Shown here one piece after another: positions 22,510-32,376 of a DNA stretch of 64,000 bases. Origin of the DNA: Aspidapion aeneum (lineage: Eukaryota; Arthropoda; Insecta; Coleoptera; Brentidae); assembly GCA_963576565.1 (NCBI GenBank), contig OY755047.1, forward strand, positions 31,912,851-31,976,850, in the 5' to 3' direction. The position numbers and the translations under genes are program-made. Numbering within the stretch: the stretch's first letter is position 1; each line of letters starts with the position of its first letter. The notes below the pieces were generated by a model, which did no database searches, was not told where the DNA came from, and saw only the letters and a program-made list of their open reading frames with translations.

Positions 22510-23370
22510 ATTTTGATTCCGTTTTTTACATCTATTTTGGGAGTTTAGATGGTCAAATATAAAAATACTGAAAATACTCGATTTTAAAAGCCAAAGTGAA
22601 ACAGACTCAAATTTATTTTTGAAAAAAACCTCCCTTACTCCCTGGGTGGGGTGCAGAGTGGTTATGCTCTATATGCTAGATCGTCGCCATAGAAATTCAT
22701 ATTCTACGAGTTTTATTTCCGAAAATATTGGTGTATTACCCAATATTCTATCACTAATAGGCAAGCTACAGCTAAAAACGGTATATTTCAAACCTGACTA
22801 TCATGAGAATTTTTTTAATGGCCAAAATGCTAAATTTCATGTTACTCAAGAAAAAAAATTATTTGTTTTACTTTTAGAAGCACAATTTGGAAAATGATAA
22901 GCACGATCCATTCTAGAGCCACTGAAAAATTTAGTTGCATGAAACGGTGTCACTCGGATTTATTTTAAATTTTAAACCTTTAAATCTATAGGTACATTAA
23001 ATTAAACCTTAAAGTTTTTAGAATTGTAAATTACAAAATTTTAACTTGACATTCTAAAACTAACTTCAGTATAAAAATAAATGTTTTGTTACCAAGGTTT
23101 TGTAATCATCCCAAACTACAGACTTTACTCTAAATAAATTAAAACTGTAAAAATAACAATGAGTTTTAGTTAACTTGAAGCTTTTCATGTGAACATAAAA
23201 TGTTGTCAATTTTGCCAGTAAGTGGCGGTTTCCTTTGTAATATAACTACATATTTAAAAATAAAAAATAAAGAAGACAAGTGAAACGAAAAATTTGTAAT
23301 GTCCAAGACGTAAAATTTCTTTGATAGTGTGCGAAATAAACAAGAAAATCACTATTCTATATATCACCTA
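22510..23370. other. No recognised feature
   Basis: AT-rich sequence. The 92-codon open frame at 22619-22897 has no recognisable motif and is not supported as a gene. Confidence 0.4.
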
Positions 23371-23492
23371 ATATAAAATGTAGTTACTGTAATCGCCTGA
23401 AGCACTCCAGAAACCGTCCGAAAAACACTAAAATTGATGTTTCGAACGTTTTCTAATGTGTTTCAGATGATTACAGTAACTACATTTTATAT
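23371..23492. mobile_element. Short MITE hairpin
   Basis: ATATAAAATGTAGTTACTGT (23371-23390) pairs with ACAGTAACTACATTTTATAT at the other end (23473-23492). Pairing continues inward through AATCGCCTGAA. The total length is 122 bp, almost all stem. TA repeats flank both ends, so a TA target duplication is possible but cannot be separated from the ends themselves. Confidence 0.6.
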
Positions 23493-23639
23493 AACTTTTC
23501 TTTATTTATGTTATTAAATAAAAACTTATTATTGTCTGTTTTTATTATGTGTAAGATAAAAAACACCAATTATTGTTACTTACGACTACATACTTGCTGT
23601 TGTAGCTTTTGATCTAAAAGTTTGATGTGGTTTTATCTG

Positions 23640-24680
23640 ACAATAAAAATTATTTATTATGAAATTTTAATTTAGTGATATCGACAGATTGGGTTAGGTT
23701 TGAAATAAATATTTTAAATCATTTTAATATCCTACCGGTATTAGCTCACACTACTACTATACTATAGTAGTGTGAGCTATGGTGATCCTAATTTTTTCGA
23801 GAAAAAAAAAGTTGCTCCGATTTTAAAAATTTTTATATATCTTTGCGTTTCAGATGATTTTGTCTCTCTGTCTGTCTGTCTGCCTGTAACGACCAACGCG
23901 CATAACTCAAAAACTGCTTGCCCGATTTTAATGAAATTTAGTACCTACGCTGGGTTTTGGTTCGAGATGGTCCCATTTAAAAATGAACAAAATCCACCGA
24001 ACACAAGCCAAATAAAAGGGTGGGGGTATATTTCAAAAATTAGAGTTTATGTGAAAATATGGCGTGTGTGATATCAAACGAAAGGTAATTGAGTATGGAG
24101 TTAAACAAAATACATTTTAGTTTTAAAAAAAAGGTGGGGGTAGATTTGGAAAATTAAAGTTTAAGTCAAAACATGGCTTGTGTGGTATCAAACGAAAGGT
24201 AATTGAGTCTGGAGTTCAATAAAATATATTTCAGTTTTTAGTTATATTAGCTCACACGTACACTATAACTATAGTACCTAGTGTGAGCTTAGGTGCCCAT
24301 AGATTGGCAGAGTATTTTTTTATTTAAGGGCTTAAATGTGCAAAATGTACAGTACGCGCCATATAGCGTCCAACAAAATATCGCCTATGATCAAAAATAG
24401 CGCAGCATATTACCTGGCAAATACAGTAATATAAGTAATAATAAGTAAAAAAAAGGCGCAAAAAAATACTGGGCAAACAAATACCGCGCAAGGTTTTAAC
24501 CCCTCAAGATAAAAACTGCGTAGCCCATAACCGCGCAAAAAATACTGTGCAAGGCTTTAACCGCGTAAAATAGTAAACCGCGCAGCCCATCACCGCGCAA
24601 TGATTTAACCGCGCAAATACAAAAATCGCGCAACAAAAATAAAGCCCTCAAACAGAAACCGCTTCATTAATGCGCCAATA
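23640..24680. repeat. GCGC-core minisatellite element, copy 1
   Basis: A leader containing GACAGATTGGGTTAGG is followed by a degenerate array of roughly 14-base units around the core CCGCGCAA (24318-24655). The array is bounded by AAGGGCTT (about 24328) and AAGCCCT (about 24645) in opposite orientation. The leader and array recur at 28620-29000 without the Helitron-like insertion, which supplies an empty site for it. The pattern resembles the other foldback minisatellites here, but the array has only one orientation. Confidence 0.65.
23741..24314 (-). mobile_element. Helitron-like non-autonomous element, copy B
   Basis: Reverse-oriented relative to copy A and 574 bp long. On the minus strand it runs from TACTCTGCCAATC to a terminal hairpin plus CTAA. 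Its flanks are an A-run on one side and TACCGG on the other. The related locus at about 28730 is continuous across this point (CCTACCGATATTTTTTTT), showing that the insertion added no duplicated bases. It contains two of the ~115-bp internal repeats and a TCTG microsatellite. A 99-codon open frame from 23772 has no family match known to me. Confidence 0.65.
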
Positions 24681-25395
24681 ATACAAAAATATATATTGTT
24701 TATTTAATAGGGACACCAAACATCGTTTCTAAATCAAGATCTGATTTATTATACCTAACATATGAATGAAAAATAAATAATTTAATGAGAAACAATATTG
24801 GTTCAAATAAAATCACAATGTTTTCATATTTTCTTCAATCTTTCTTTGAACTAAAATGTTATTTTTTACATCCTTCCAGTATTATCAGATATATGCTTAC
24901 GTAATTGTCCGAAACATATGTGTAATTGTGCTGTTAGTATATTTGTAAATATATTAAATCGGATTTAGTAGACATTAAGAAGTAAAATAGACATGTTTTT
25001 TAACCACAATCTGAAGTCTAAAAAATGTACAAATGATTTAAATATTATTATGTTTTTTGGCCAATAATTCATGTACCTTTAAAGAAAATGCTCTTTAAAT
25101 TTTATTTACAATGATAAGGGTTCGACTTTATTTTAAACACCTGTGGAAGACTAAATGCATATTTATTATTTTTCTACGGCGACAAAATAGAGGTAAAAAA
25201 AAAACAAGAAATTTTCTCAGAAAACTGATTCTCAACCAAAAACAGCAAATAGCTATTAGGGGCCTTTGGTTAAATTTGTATTGTTAAAGCTTTAATAACA
25301 CTGAAATCATCATTAATTTTGCTTGATTTTAATTTAAATTTTTTGAGGTAAAATTTCTTGAGTTAGCCATTTAAAAAAAACACTCTTATGCCCCT
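24681..25395. other. No recognised feature
   Basis: AT-rich sequence between the minisatellite element and the LINE relic. No motif recognised. Confidence 0.4.
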
Positions 25396-25589
25396 GGCTT
25401 TAGAACAGTTGACCACGTATTAAGCATGAAAATTCTAATAGAGCAAGCCAACGAATACAACATTACACTGTATATATTGCGTTTATAGACTTTGAAAAAG
25501 CTTTCGATAGCATTAAGCACTGGGCAGTGAAAGCATCTTTAATTAACAGCCGAATAGATCACAGATACACAGATTTAATAGCCAATATA

Positions 25590-26279
25590 CAGGGTGTCCC
25601 ATAGTTTCGGGGTCATAGGCCAACAGGTGATCGGGGAGGTTATGCCTGATAAAAAAGTTCCTATAATGCAGGGGTCAAAACTCTTTCTTTGTCGAGATAC
25701 AGAGCATCAAAGTTGGCGATTTATTAAACTTTTTTAATAATAACTTTAAAAAAAAACGCAGTAAAAATATGAAATTAGGTAAAGTTGTGTATTAGAACAA
25801 GAGCAACACATTGAAATAAAAATAATTTTTAAAACAATTAGTTGGCCAATTTTTTTTAGAAAAAACTATTTTATTGGTATGTCCATTTTTATGAATGCCA
25901 TATTAAAAGCAATGTTTTTTTATATTTTTTTGTAATAAAAACAAGTTTCTAGCGAGACAGTAATAAAATAATATTAATATTTTTTAAAAGAATAAGTAAG
26001 CAAAAATTATTATTTTTTATACATTTGTGGAGGTTATTTTGACAGCCTGTCTAGACATATTCTCAACTTATGATTTTATCAAAAAAAAAGAATAACACAT
26101 TTTTGAATCCCAATTAGCTGAGTATTTAGCTGGAGGCGACAGATTTTCTTTGTTTTCTAAAACTCTTTTTCCCTCACTCCTCTAACTTTAAAAATCCTAT
26201 ATCTTAAAATAGATGTTTTCTCGGAAATCACCTCCTCTATCACCTACTGCACTATGGCCCTAAGTTATGAGATAGTCTG
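25590..26279. mobile_element. 690-bp element with CAGGGTGTCC end, TA target
   Basis: It starts CAGGGTGTCCCATAG. The other end, read inverted, is CAGACTATCTCATAACTTAG, an imperfect terminal repeat of about 30 bases. TA flanks both sides. Removing it joins ANI and YSKATT in the LINE frame, allowing for one or two TA repeats. CAGGGTG ends with TA duplication fit Tc1/mariner-type non-autonomous elements. No transposase is visible. Confidence 0.6.
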
Positions 26280-26640
26280 TATATATAGCAAAGCAACAAC
26301 ATCAATCAAAATCCATGAAGGAAGCAAGCCAAGCCGCATAAGAAGGGGTGTCAGCCAGAATTACACAATATCCCCTAAACTATTTAACCAGGCCTTAGAA
26401 GATGTTTTCAAAAACTAAGATTGGGAAGAAATAGGCATCAAAGTGAGCGGACAATACTTGAACCACCTAAGATATGCTGACGATATCGCCTTAACAACAG
26501 ATAAGAAAGAAGAACTCATCAAAATGCTGGAAGAAGTGGATACAGCAGCTAAAAATATAGGCTTGAGTATGAACTACACAAATAAAGATATTACGATCAG
26601 AATAAACCAAGAAAAAATAGAACAAGTAGAGGAATATATA

Positions 26641-26820
26641 CAAGGTGACAATTTAAAAAGGATCCACCTGGATTTTCTCGAAAATTATCACGAAATTAAA
26701 AAAACGCCGAAACACGTCGATTTTGTTTGCAAGGGGGCACTTTTTGGCTATTTTAAAATTTTTGTAGCACGAACCCCCTTCGAGAAAATCCAGGTGGATC
26801 CTTTTTAAATCGTCACCTTG
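26641..26820. mobile_element. 180-bp MITE, Tc1/mariner-like
   Basis: The terminal inverted repeats are about 42 bp, starting CAAGGTGACAATTTAAAAAG on the left and, inverted, CAAGGTGACGATTTAAAAAG on the right. They continue through GGATCCACCTGGATTTTCTC. A TA duplication flanks the element (26639-26640 and 26821-26822). Removing the element with one TA restores the LINE codons for VEEYIYLG. The terminal repeats are almost identical, so the insertion is fairly recent. It creates a misleading hybrid open frame, 26443-26808. Confidence 0.85.
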
Positions 26821-27341
26821 TATATCTGGGACAAATTATTACACTTAAAAAAGAAAACCAAACAGCTGAATTCAAGAGACGAGTAAGATTGGAATGGGCA
26901 GCATTTCGTAAATTAAGCTACATATTAAAAAATAAAAAATATCCTCAGTACCTCATAACGAAAGTGTATAACCCATGTATACTTTATGTATTTACCTATG
27001 AATCTCAGACCTGGACACATACAAAATAAAAACATGGATAAAACAAACAAATGTTACATATAAAGCTAACAGATAGAAAATGAAATGAATGGATAAGAAA
27101 TAAAACAAAAGTAAGGGATGTCAGAGGAGTAGCAAAATTAAAATAAAAATTTGCCGGTCATATCAGACAGAAAGACGATGGATAGATTGTAGACTGGAAA
27201 CATTGGGAAAATAAAAGAAGTAGGGGAAGGCTCCAAATGATTTGGGCAGACGATTTCAAGAAACATGCAGGGAATAGATGGATAAACACAGCGACAGACA
27301 GAGAAGAGTGGAAGATATTGGGGGAGGCCTATGTCCAAAGA

Positions 27342-28234
27342 GGGTGGCGGAACAGAGATCGAAGGACAAAAGATCGAAAGACAAAAGATCGAATACAAAA
27401 GATCGAAAAACCAAAGATCGAAAAGACAAAAGATCGAAATACAAAAGGTCGAAAAGACAAAAAATCGAAACCCCAAAAGATCGAAAAACAAAAATCGAAA
27501 GTACAAAAGATCGAAAAACAAAAGATCGAAAAACAAAAGATCGAAAAACAAAAGATCGAAAAACAAAAGATCGAAAATGCAAAAGATCGAAAATACAAAA
27601 GATCGAAAAACAAAAGATCGAAGGACAAACGATCGAAAGTACAAAAGATCGAAAATAGCGCGTTTCAAAATATCGCTATTACATAGTTTTAAAAAAAAAA
27701 CTTTCCTGACTTATTTTCCGGGATCCTAGAGGGTGTGTAACTAAACCGAACTGAGCAGAACCGGTTCGACTATGGGGTCTCTTTCTAACATAAATAATTT
27801 CAAAAAAAAACTTTCCTCAAATGTTTTATATGATTTATGTTAAGTATGACAAGCCATTGGTTTATTTAACGGTTAGGTAATTTTACCTTACCTGACCTTG
27901 CTTAAACTGTTTATGTGAATATACCTAAGCAAACATGAAACGCGTCATTTTGTATATTTCGATCTTGTCTACTTGCGATTTTTTTTCGATCTTTTGTCTT
28001 CTGATATTTTGTTTTTTGATCTTTTGCCTTTCGATGTTTTGTCTTTCGATCTTCTGTATTTTCGATCTTTTGTTTTTCGATCTTCTGTATTTTCGATCTT
28101 TTGTTTTTCGATCTTTTGTATTTTCGATCTTTTGCCTTTTCGATCTTTTGTTTTTCGATCTTTTGTATTTCGATGTTTTGTATTCGATCTTTTGTCTTTC
28201 GATCTTTTTTCTTTCGATCTTTGTTCCGCCACCC
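27342..28234. mobile_element. Foldback element with GATCGAAA minisatellite arms
   Basis: This 893-bp element has ends GGGTGGCGGAAC / GTTCCGCCACCC. The left arm (27357-27657) holds about 20 units of the type GATCGAAAAACAAAA. The right arm (27957-28221) holds a similar number inverted. A perfect 9-bp duplication, GTCCAAAGA, flanks it (27333-27341 and 28235-28243). Its removal restores the LINE end AYVQRWIAEG plus stop. The core contains an inverted match (27702-27724) to the core of the element at 3985. A 9-bp duplication and minisatellite arms are features of Drosophila FB elements. Open frames over the arms on all strands are low-complexity artefacts. Confidence 0.85.
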
Positions 28235-28339
28235 GTCCAAAGATGGATCGCAGAAGGCTAAATAGATAGACCCTGTACATTCGATGCATAAGTCCATTAT
28301 AAGTCAATATATTTTACTGCCCTTGATGGCGTGACCGAC

Positions 28340-29255
28340 CTCCGCATCGTTCGGTCAGCATCTGTCGGCAGCGTGGGTTAACTACGAGGTTAACTATCAT
28401 TTTCCGCACTTATTAGGAAATAATATATTTTAGTTCTGTGGTGAATTTAATTCCCATTTAGTCGCCTGAAATTCAATCCACTGGTATTTATGTTAACTAT
28501 TGATGACCGTCGAAGCGACACAATACCCGTAAACATAAACTTGGATCTAATTGATGCCTACTGGTCATTTCTGGTGCACTCTTGCAGTGTTTATTGCTGC
28601 TTGCATCTTTGAAGATTTTCTTTTGTCTTACAAAAAAAATAATTTATGAACTTTTAAACACTAAAATTTAGTGATATCCACAGATTGGGTTAGGTTTGAA
28701 TTAAATATTTTAACTCCTTTTAATCTTCTACCGATATTTTTTTTTATTTGAGGTTTTAAATTTGCAAAATGTACATTACACGCCATAACCGCGCGGCTCA
28801 ATATGGTCCCATAAAATACCACGCATGATCAAAAATAACGCAGCATATTACCTGGCAAATACATAAATATAATAAATATTTTTACCGTGCAAGTATAAAT
28901 ACAGCGCAAACAAATACCGCGTAAGGATTTAACCACTCGAGATAAAAACCGCGCAGCCCATAACCGTGCAAGGCTTTGACCGCGTAAAATAGTACAAAAC
29001 TAATTTTTGCGTTTAAAGAAAAACACCCTTATGCAACTTTTATAAAACTTTTTGTAAAGGGCTTGCTAGTGGAGATAAAGGAGGGTCATATTTATAAAAG
29101 AACTCCGAATCGTTCAGTCAGCAGCCGTCGCGTGGGTTAACTACGAGTTTAACTAGTATTTTCGAAGCGACACAATACCCGTAAACATAAACTTGGATCT
29201 ACTGGTCATTTCTGTTAACTCTTGCAGTGTTTATTGCTGCGCCATCGCCACTGAA
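28340..29255. repeat. Direct repeats flanking GCGC minisatellite copy 2
   Basis: A segment at 28340-28610 with GTGGGTTAACTACGAG, GACACAATACCCGTAAACAT and CTTGCAGTGTTTATTGCTGC recurs, with deletions, at 29105-29255. Between them, at 28620-29000, lies the second GCGC-core minisatellite copy with its GATTGGGTTAGG leader and no Helitron-like insertion. The direct repeats may be terminal repeats of one element or a local duplication. I cannot decide between these. Confidence 0.55.
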
Positions 29256-30320
29256 AATGGTCAATTGTCAAGTAGGCATAAAATTTAAAAAAATAGTAAT
29301 TTAAACATCTTTGAATATCTTTTTTTAAAAGAATCACCAAAAAACAAATCTAGAAACTAGAAGTTATGAACTCTTAAGCTATTATGCTTCATTACACTCT
29401 CCATATACTAATGTTAATATTATCTTTTCTAACTTCAAATCGAGTACATTTTGTTTTTGAAGGGAAGTAACTTCAATTTCTCTTTCCTTGATTTTTTGTT
29501 TGTAAACACACAAACAGAAAAAAAGGCAGAGAAAAAGTATATTTGACAGAAAACACAGAACAGAGAAAACTTAAAAATAAACAAAATGATGACTTTGCGC
29601 ATCAAAAGAAAAATTTTTAGCAAGAGTTTTTGACAAAAGGCACCAGGATACGTATTCTTGAATTTTTGGGAGGAGAAAGTGAGTAGTCCTCACCGTAAAA
29701 AGGTGAATGCTCTATTCCCGAAAGCACACTCTCGTGAATTCAAGTTCACCACCTCTCACGAGGTGAAAACGAGTTCCCGGGAAAGTTTCTAACCTCACTT
29801 TTTTGTTTTGTGATTTGTTTTTTTTTGCAGTAAGTAAAAATAGAGTTTTTAGGTAAAGCCCTATTTAGATATATGTATGTATATGCATTAAAACTAAATT
29901 GCTATACTGCGGTGCATAGGTTAAAAGCAATATCTCCACTCTCAGACCCAATTGAGTGAGAGTATTTAATTAATGCATAATATAAATGTGTACCTATATA
30001 ACATATTATATTACATCTTAGAAGCAAGAAAAGCCGCGTGTTTATTAATTTGACACTACAGAGAAACGTTTATCTGAACCTAAAGGCGGTTTGAAATAAT
30101 GTATAATATAGTGTTCTAACAACTACATTTTTAAACTGTCCTTATATAAAAGCACTTTAATAGGCCTCTATAAATAAAGTGTTAAACATTAATAATCATA
30201 ACTCCATTTGGCCTGAAATAACTGACAGAAATCAGTGGGAGTTATGTTTATGTAGACATAGGCGCACCTAGGGGAGGGTCTCGAGCCAGGGCTCTCTAAA
30301 GCTACAATTTTAGATAATTA
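29256..30320. other. Unassigned, with TTCCCGGGAA and TATTCTTGAA motifs
   Basis: Near 29650-29790 are GTATTCTTGAATT, CACGAGGTGAAAACGAG and GTTCCCGGGAAAG. Related motifs recur in the opposite orientation near 30735-30915. They may be remains of one old inverted repeat around the MITE at 30321. No coding sequence was recognised. Confidence 0.35.
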
Positions 30321-30590
30321 AGGACTTATTGCAATAAAGCCAGGCACTAATTGTGCACTATTCGAGAGTTTCCCATTATAAGAACAGCTGTCTTCTTTCA
30401 AAATTAGGCCTTTGTGTATTATAAGAGCCGGAATTAATAGTGCCGTCATTATTAATGAAAAATAAACTACTGGATTTATAAATTCGACTTTGGTATGCCA
30501 ATTTTGAAAGATCAACTGTTAGTTTTCAATGGAAAACTGTCAGAATAGTGCCCGGCACTATTACTGTCCGGTTTTATTTGCAATAAGTCC
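30321..30590. mobile_element. MITE with ~35-bp imperfect terminal inverted repeats
   Basis: The left end is AGGACTTATTGCAATAAAGC. The right end, inverted, is GGACTTATTGCAAATAAAAC. Both continue through a GGCACTAAT- or GACAGTAAT-like segment. The element is about 270 bp. Flanks read TTAA on the left and CTAA on the right, compatible with a decayed TTAA duplication of the piggyBac or Kolobok type. That is inference. Confidence 0.6.
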
Positions 30591-31149
30591 CTAATTTTAA
30601 AAAAACTTCCTGAATTCAAAAATAAAATGGTATAAAACGCATTTTGGTTAGTTGCGAGATACGCGGCAACGTTGTGCACTGGAGTTGCACGGCGTGATTC
30701 TAAACCCTGCACTCACAAACCGCTTCGAGCGTTCAAGAATACGACATTTTCAATCCCGGGAGAAAAAGTGAGTTTGATTTCCCGGGAACGTTCCCTGGAG
30801 CACTCCCTTCACAAACTTTGAAGAATACGGCTCCAGGTCGGCACCTATCGAGATCTCCCCGGTGTGAAGTCACCAAAATGTCACACGTTTCTCGGGTGAG
30901 AGTTTCAAGAATGCGATTGAGGAAACACCCACTTTCGCTTCAATTTTAAGGCGTATAAGTTCTACAAAAACGGTAAACATTTGCAGACTTTGATTCGCAT
31001 TTAAGTTGGCAATAAATAGAAAAAAGTTCATTAGGTATCTGATTCCGTATTTAAAGAAACCACAAACCAAGTTATATAAAATAACGCAAAATAAGTAACT
31101 TGTAAAAAAAAGGTGACAAACGGCACGCAAAACCTACCAGACAAAAAAT
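30591..31149. other. No recognised gene
   Basis: The GC-richer part, 30650-30920, holds repeated AAGAATACG and CCCGGGA motifs related to 29650-29790. The 86-codon minus frame, 30870-31130, has no recognisable motif. Confidence 0.35.
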
Positions 31150-31155
31150 ATTTCT

Positions 31156-31835
31156 AACTTAACACTAGGTACTATAGTTATAGTGTGAGGTAATATAATC
31201 AAAAACTGAAATATATTTTATTCAACTCCAGACTCAATTACCTTTCGTTTGATACCACACAAGCCATGTTTTGACTTAAAATCGAATTTTTTAAATCTAC
31301 CCCCACCATTTAAAAAAAACTAAAATGTATTTTGTTTAACTCCACACTCAATTACTTTTCGTTTGATATCACACACGCCATATTTTCACTTAAACTCTAA
31401 TTTTTGACATCTACCCCCACCCTTTTTTTTTAAATAAACTAAAATTCATTTTGTTTAACTCCAGACTTAATTACCTTTCGTTTGATATCACACACGCCAT
31501 ATTTTCACATAAACTCTAAATTTTGGAATCTACCCCCACCATTTTATTTGGCTTGCGTTCGGTGGATTTTGTTCATTTTTGAACGGGACCATCACGGCCC
31601 AAGACCCAACTTAGGTACCAAATTTCATTAAAATCGGACAAGCGGTTTTTGAGTTATGCGGGTTGGTCGTTACAGACAGACAGACAGACAGACAGACGGC
31701 AAAATAAAAAAGTTTCAAAATCATCTGAAACGCAAAGATATATAAAAATTTTTGAAATCGGAGCAACTTTTTTTTTCTCGAAAAAATTAGGATCACCATA
31801 GCTCACACTACTTATATAGTAGTAGTGTGAGCTAA
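31156..31835 (+). mobile_element. Helitron-like element, copy C (5' end altered)
   Basis: The copy begins within the first hairpin (AACACTAGGTACTATAG) and lacks the TACYCTGCC end. It has three ~115-120-bp internal repeats (near 31219, 31334 and 31455), where copies A and B have two. The CAGA microsatellite is at 31674-31697. The terminal hairpin ends with CTAA at 31835, followed by T. Unit-number variation among copies is typical of DINE-1/HINE-type elements. Confidence 0.65.
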
Positions 31836-32184
31836 TAAATAAATAAATTTTTAGAAAAATAAAATAATGCGTCTGTTGCAATAAAGAGTATTTTGAAAGT
31901 TATCAATTTTCAAAATTATATTCAATGTCCTTTTATTTTTCCGGGCGAGTCTGGGCAATTGTGGGAGGTCAATAAATAGGTTGGAGGCCTTACCCAAATT
32001 ATGAAATACAATGCAATTTACTCTCCAAATAAGTTATAAAGGAGCATGCACACCTTAATGGGATTTTAAAAAATCCATGATTTTGATGAAATTTTTTAAA
32101 TGAACCAAATTGCAAATAATGCAAGGACCCAGAACTATAAACAACAAGTGAAATTAAAGAAAGAAAAATAAAAAAAAGTTTTCT

Positions 32185-32255
32185 GCTTTGGCCGGGGATC
32201 GAACCCGGGATCTCTTGCTATTTAGGCAAACATTCTACCACTGAACTACCGAAGC
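32185..32255 (-). tRNA. tRNA-like pseudogene (tRNA-Gly-like body), minus
   Basis: The 71-nt minus sequence starts GCTTCGGTAGTTCAGTGG and contains the T-arm CCGGGTTCGATCCCCGG. Six of seven acceptor pairs form (GCTTCGG with CCAAAGC). D- and T-arm sequences resemble arthropod tRNA-Gly, but the anticodon loop reads CTAAATA, giving AAA, which does not fit glycine. Its position inside a mobile palindrome argues for a tRNA-derived repeat rather than a working gene. Confidence 0.55.
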
Positions 32256-32305
32256 CATACCTAAATTTTCGGAAAACTTCTATCTATGCAGGCTGCGGTG
32301 TCTCA

Positions 32306-32376
32306 ATACGGGTAGTTCACTGGTAGAATGTTTGCCTAGATAGCAAGAGATCCCGGGTTCTATCCCCGGCCGAAGC
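32306..32376 (+). tRNA. tRNA-like pseudogene, plus
   Basis: This is the mirror partner of the minus tRNA-like sequence. GGTAGTTCACTGGTAGAAT begins the D-arm, the anticodon loop is CTAGATA, and the T-arm reads CCGGGTTCTATCCCCGG, with the invariant TTCGA changed to TTCTA. The 3' acceptor half CCGAAGC is intact but the 5' half is degraded. It is not expected to be functional. Confidence 0.5.

Larger units (their letters stand above)
25396..28268 (+). pseudogene. LINE ORF2 relic with three nested insertions
   Basis: The translation starts near 25396 with FRTVDHVLSM and contains FIDFEKAFDSIKHW, an RT motif. It resumes at 26282 with YSKATTSIKIHEG, then RRGV and the catalytic YADDI (near 26473). 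After the MITE at 26641 it gives YLGQIITLKKENQTAEFKRR and EWAAFRKLSYILK. The tail includes GRLQMIWADDF and DREEWKILGEAYVQR. The last codons (WIAEG, stop) lie beyond the foldback element, at about 28244. Insertions are at 25590-26279, 26641-26820 and 27342-28234. Stops and a lost endonuclease make it inactive. I place it with RTE-like LINEs, clade unconfirmed. Confidence 0.8.

Noticed and set aside
22619..22897. 92-codon plus-strand frame
   Set aside because: No motif, no homologous copy in the window, and ordinary AT-rich composition.
23700..23720. TTGGGTTAGG as insect telomeric (TTAGG)n repeat
   Set aside because: There is only one unit, within a repeat leader, and no tandem TTAGG run.
23772..24071. 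99-codon frame inside Helitron-like copy B as a Rep or helicase gene
   Set aside because: It is too short, shows no Rep or helicase motif, and is not intact in copies A and C.
26443..26808. 121-codon plus-strand frame as a gene
   Set aside because: It is a LINE fragment read into a MITE; the last third is transposon terminal repeat.
27357..27657. Regular short units as a CRISPR-like array
   Set aside because: Units are contiguous 15-mers without unique spacers and have an inverted partner array. The setting is eukaryotic transposon DNA.
27138..28307. Overlapping open frames of 98-176 codons on both strands, rich in Lys-Asp-Arg or Phe-Asp-Leu
   Set aside because: They are translations of the 15-base GATCGAAA minisatellite, which lacks stops in most frames. 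They are low-complexity artefacts.
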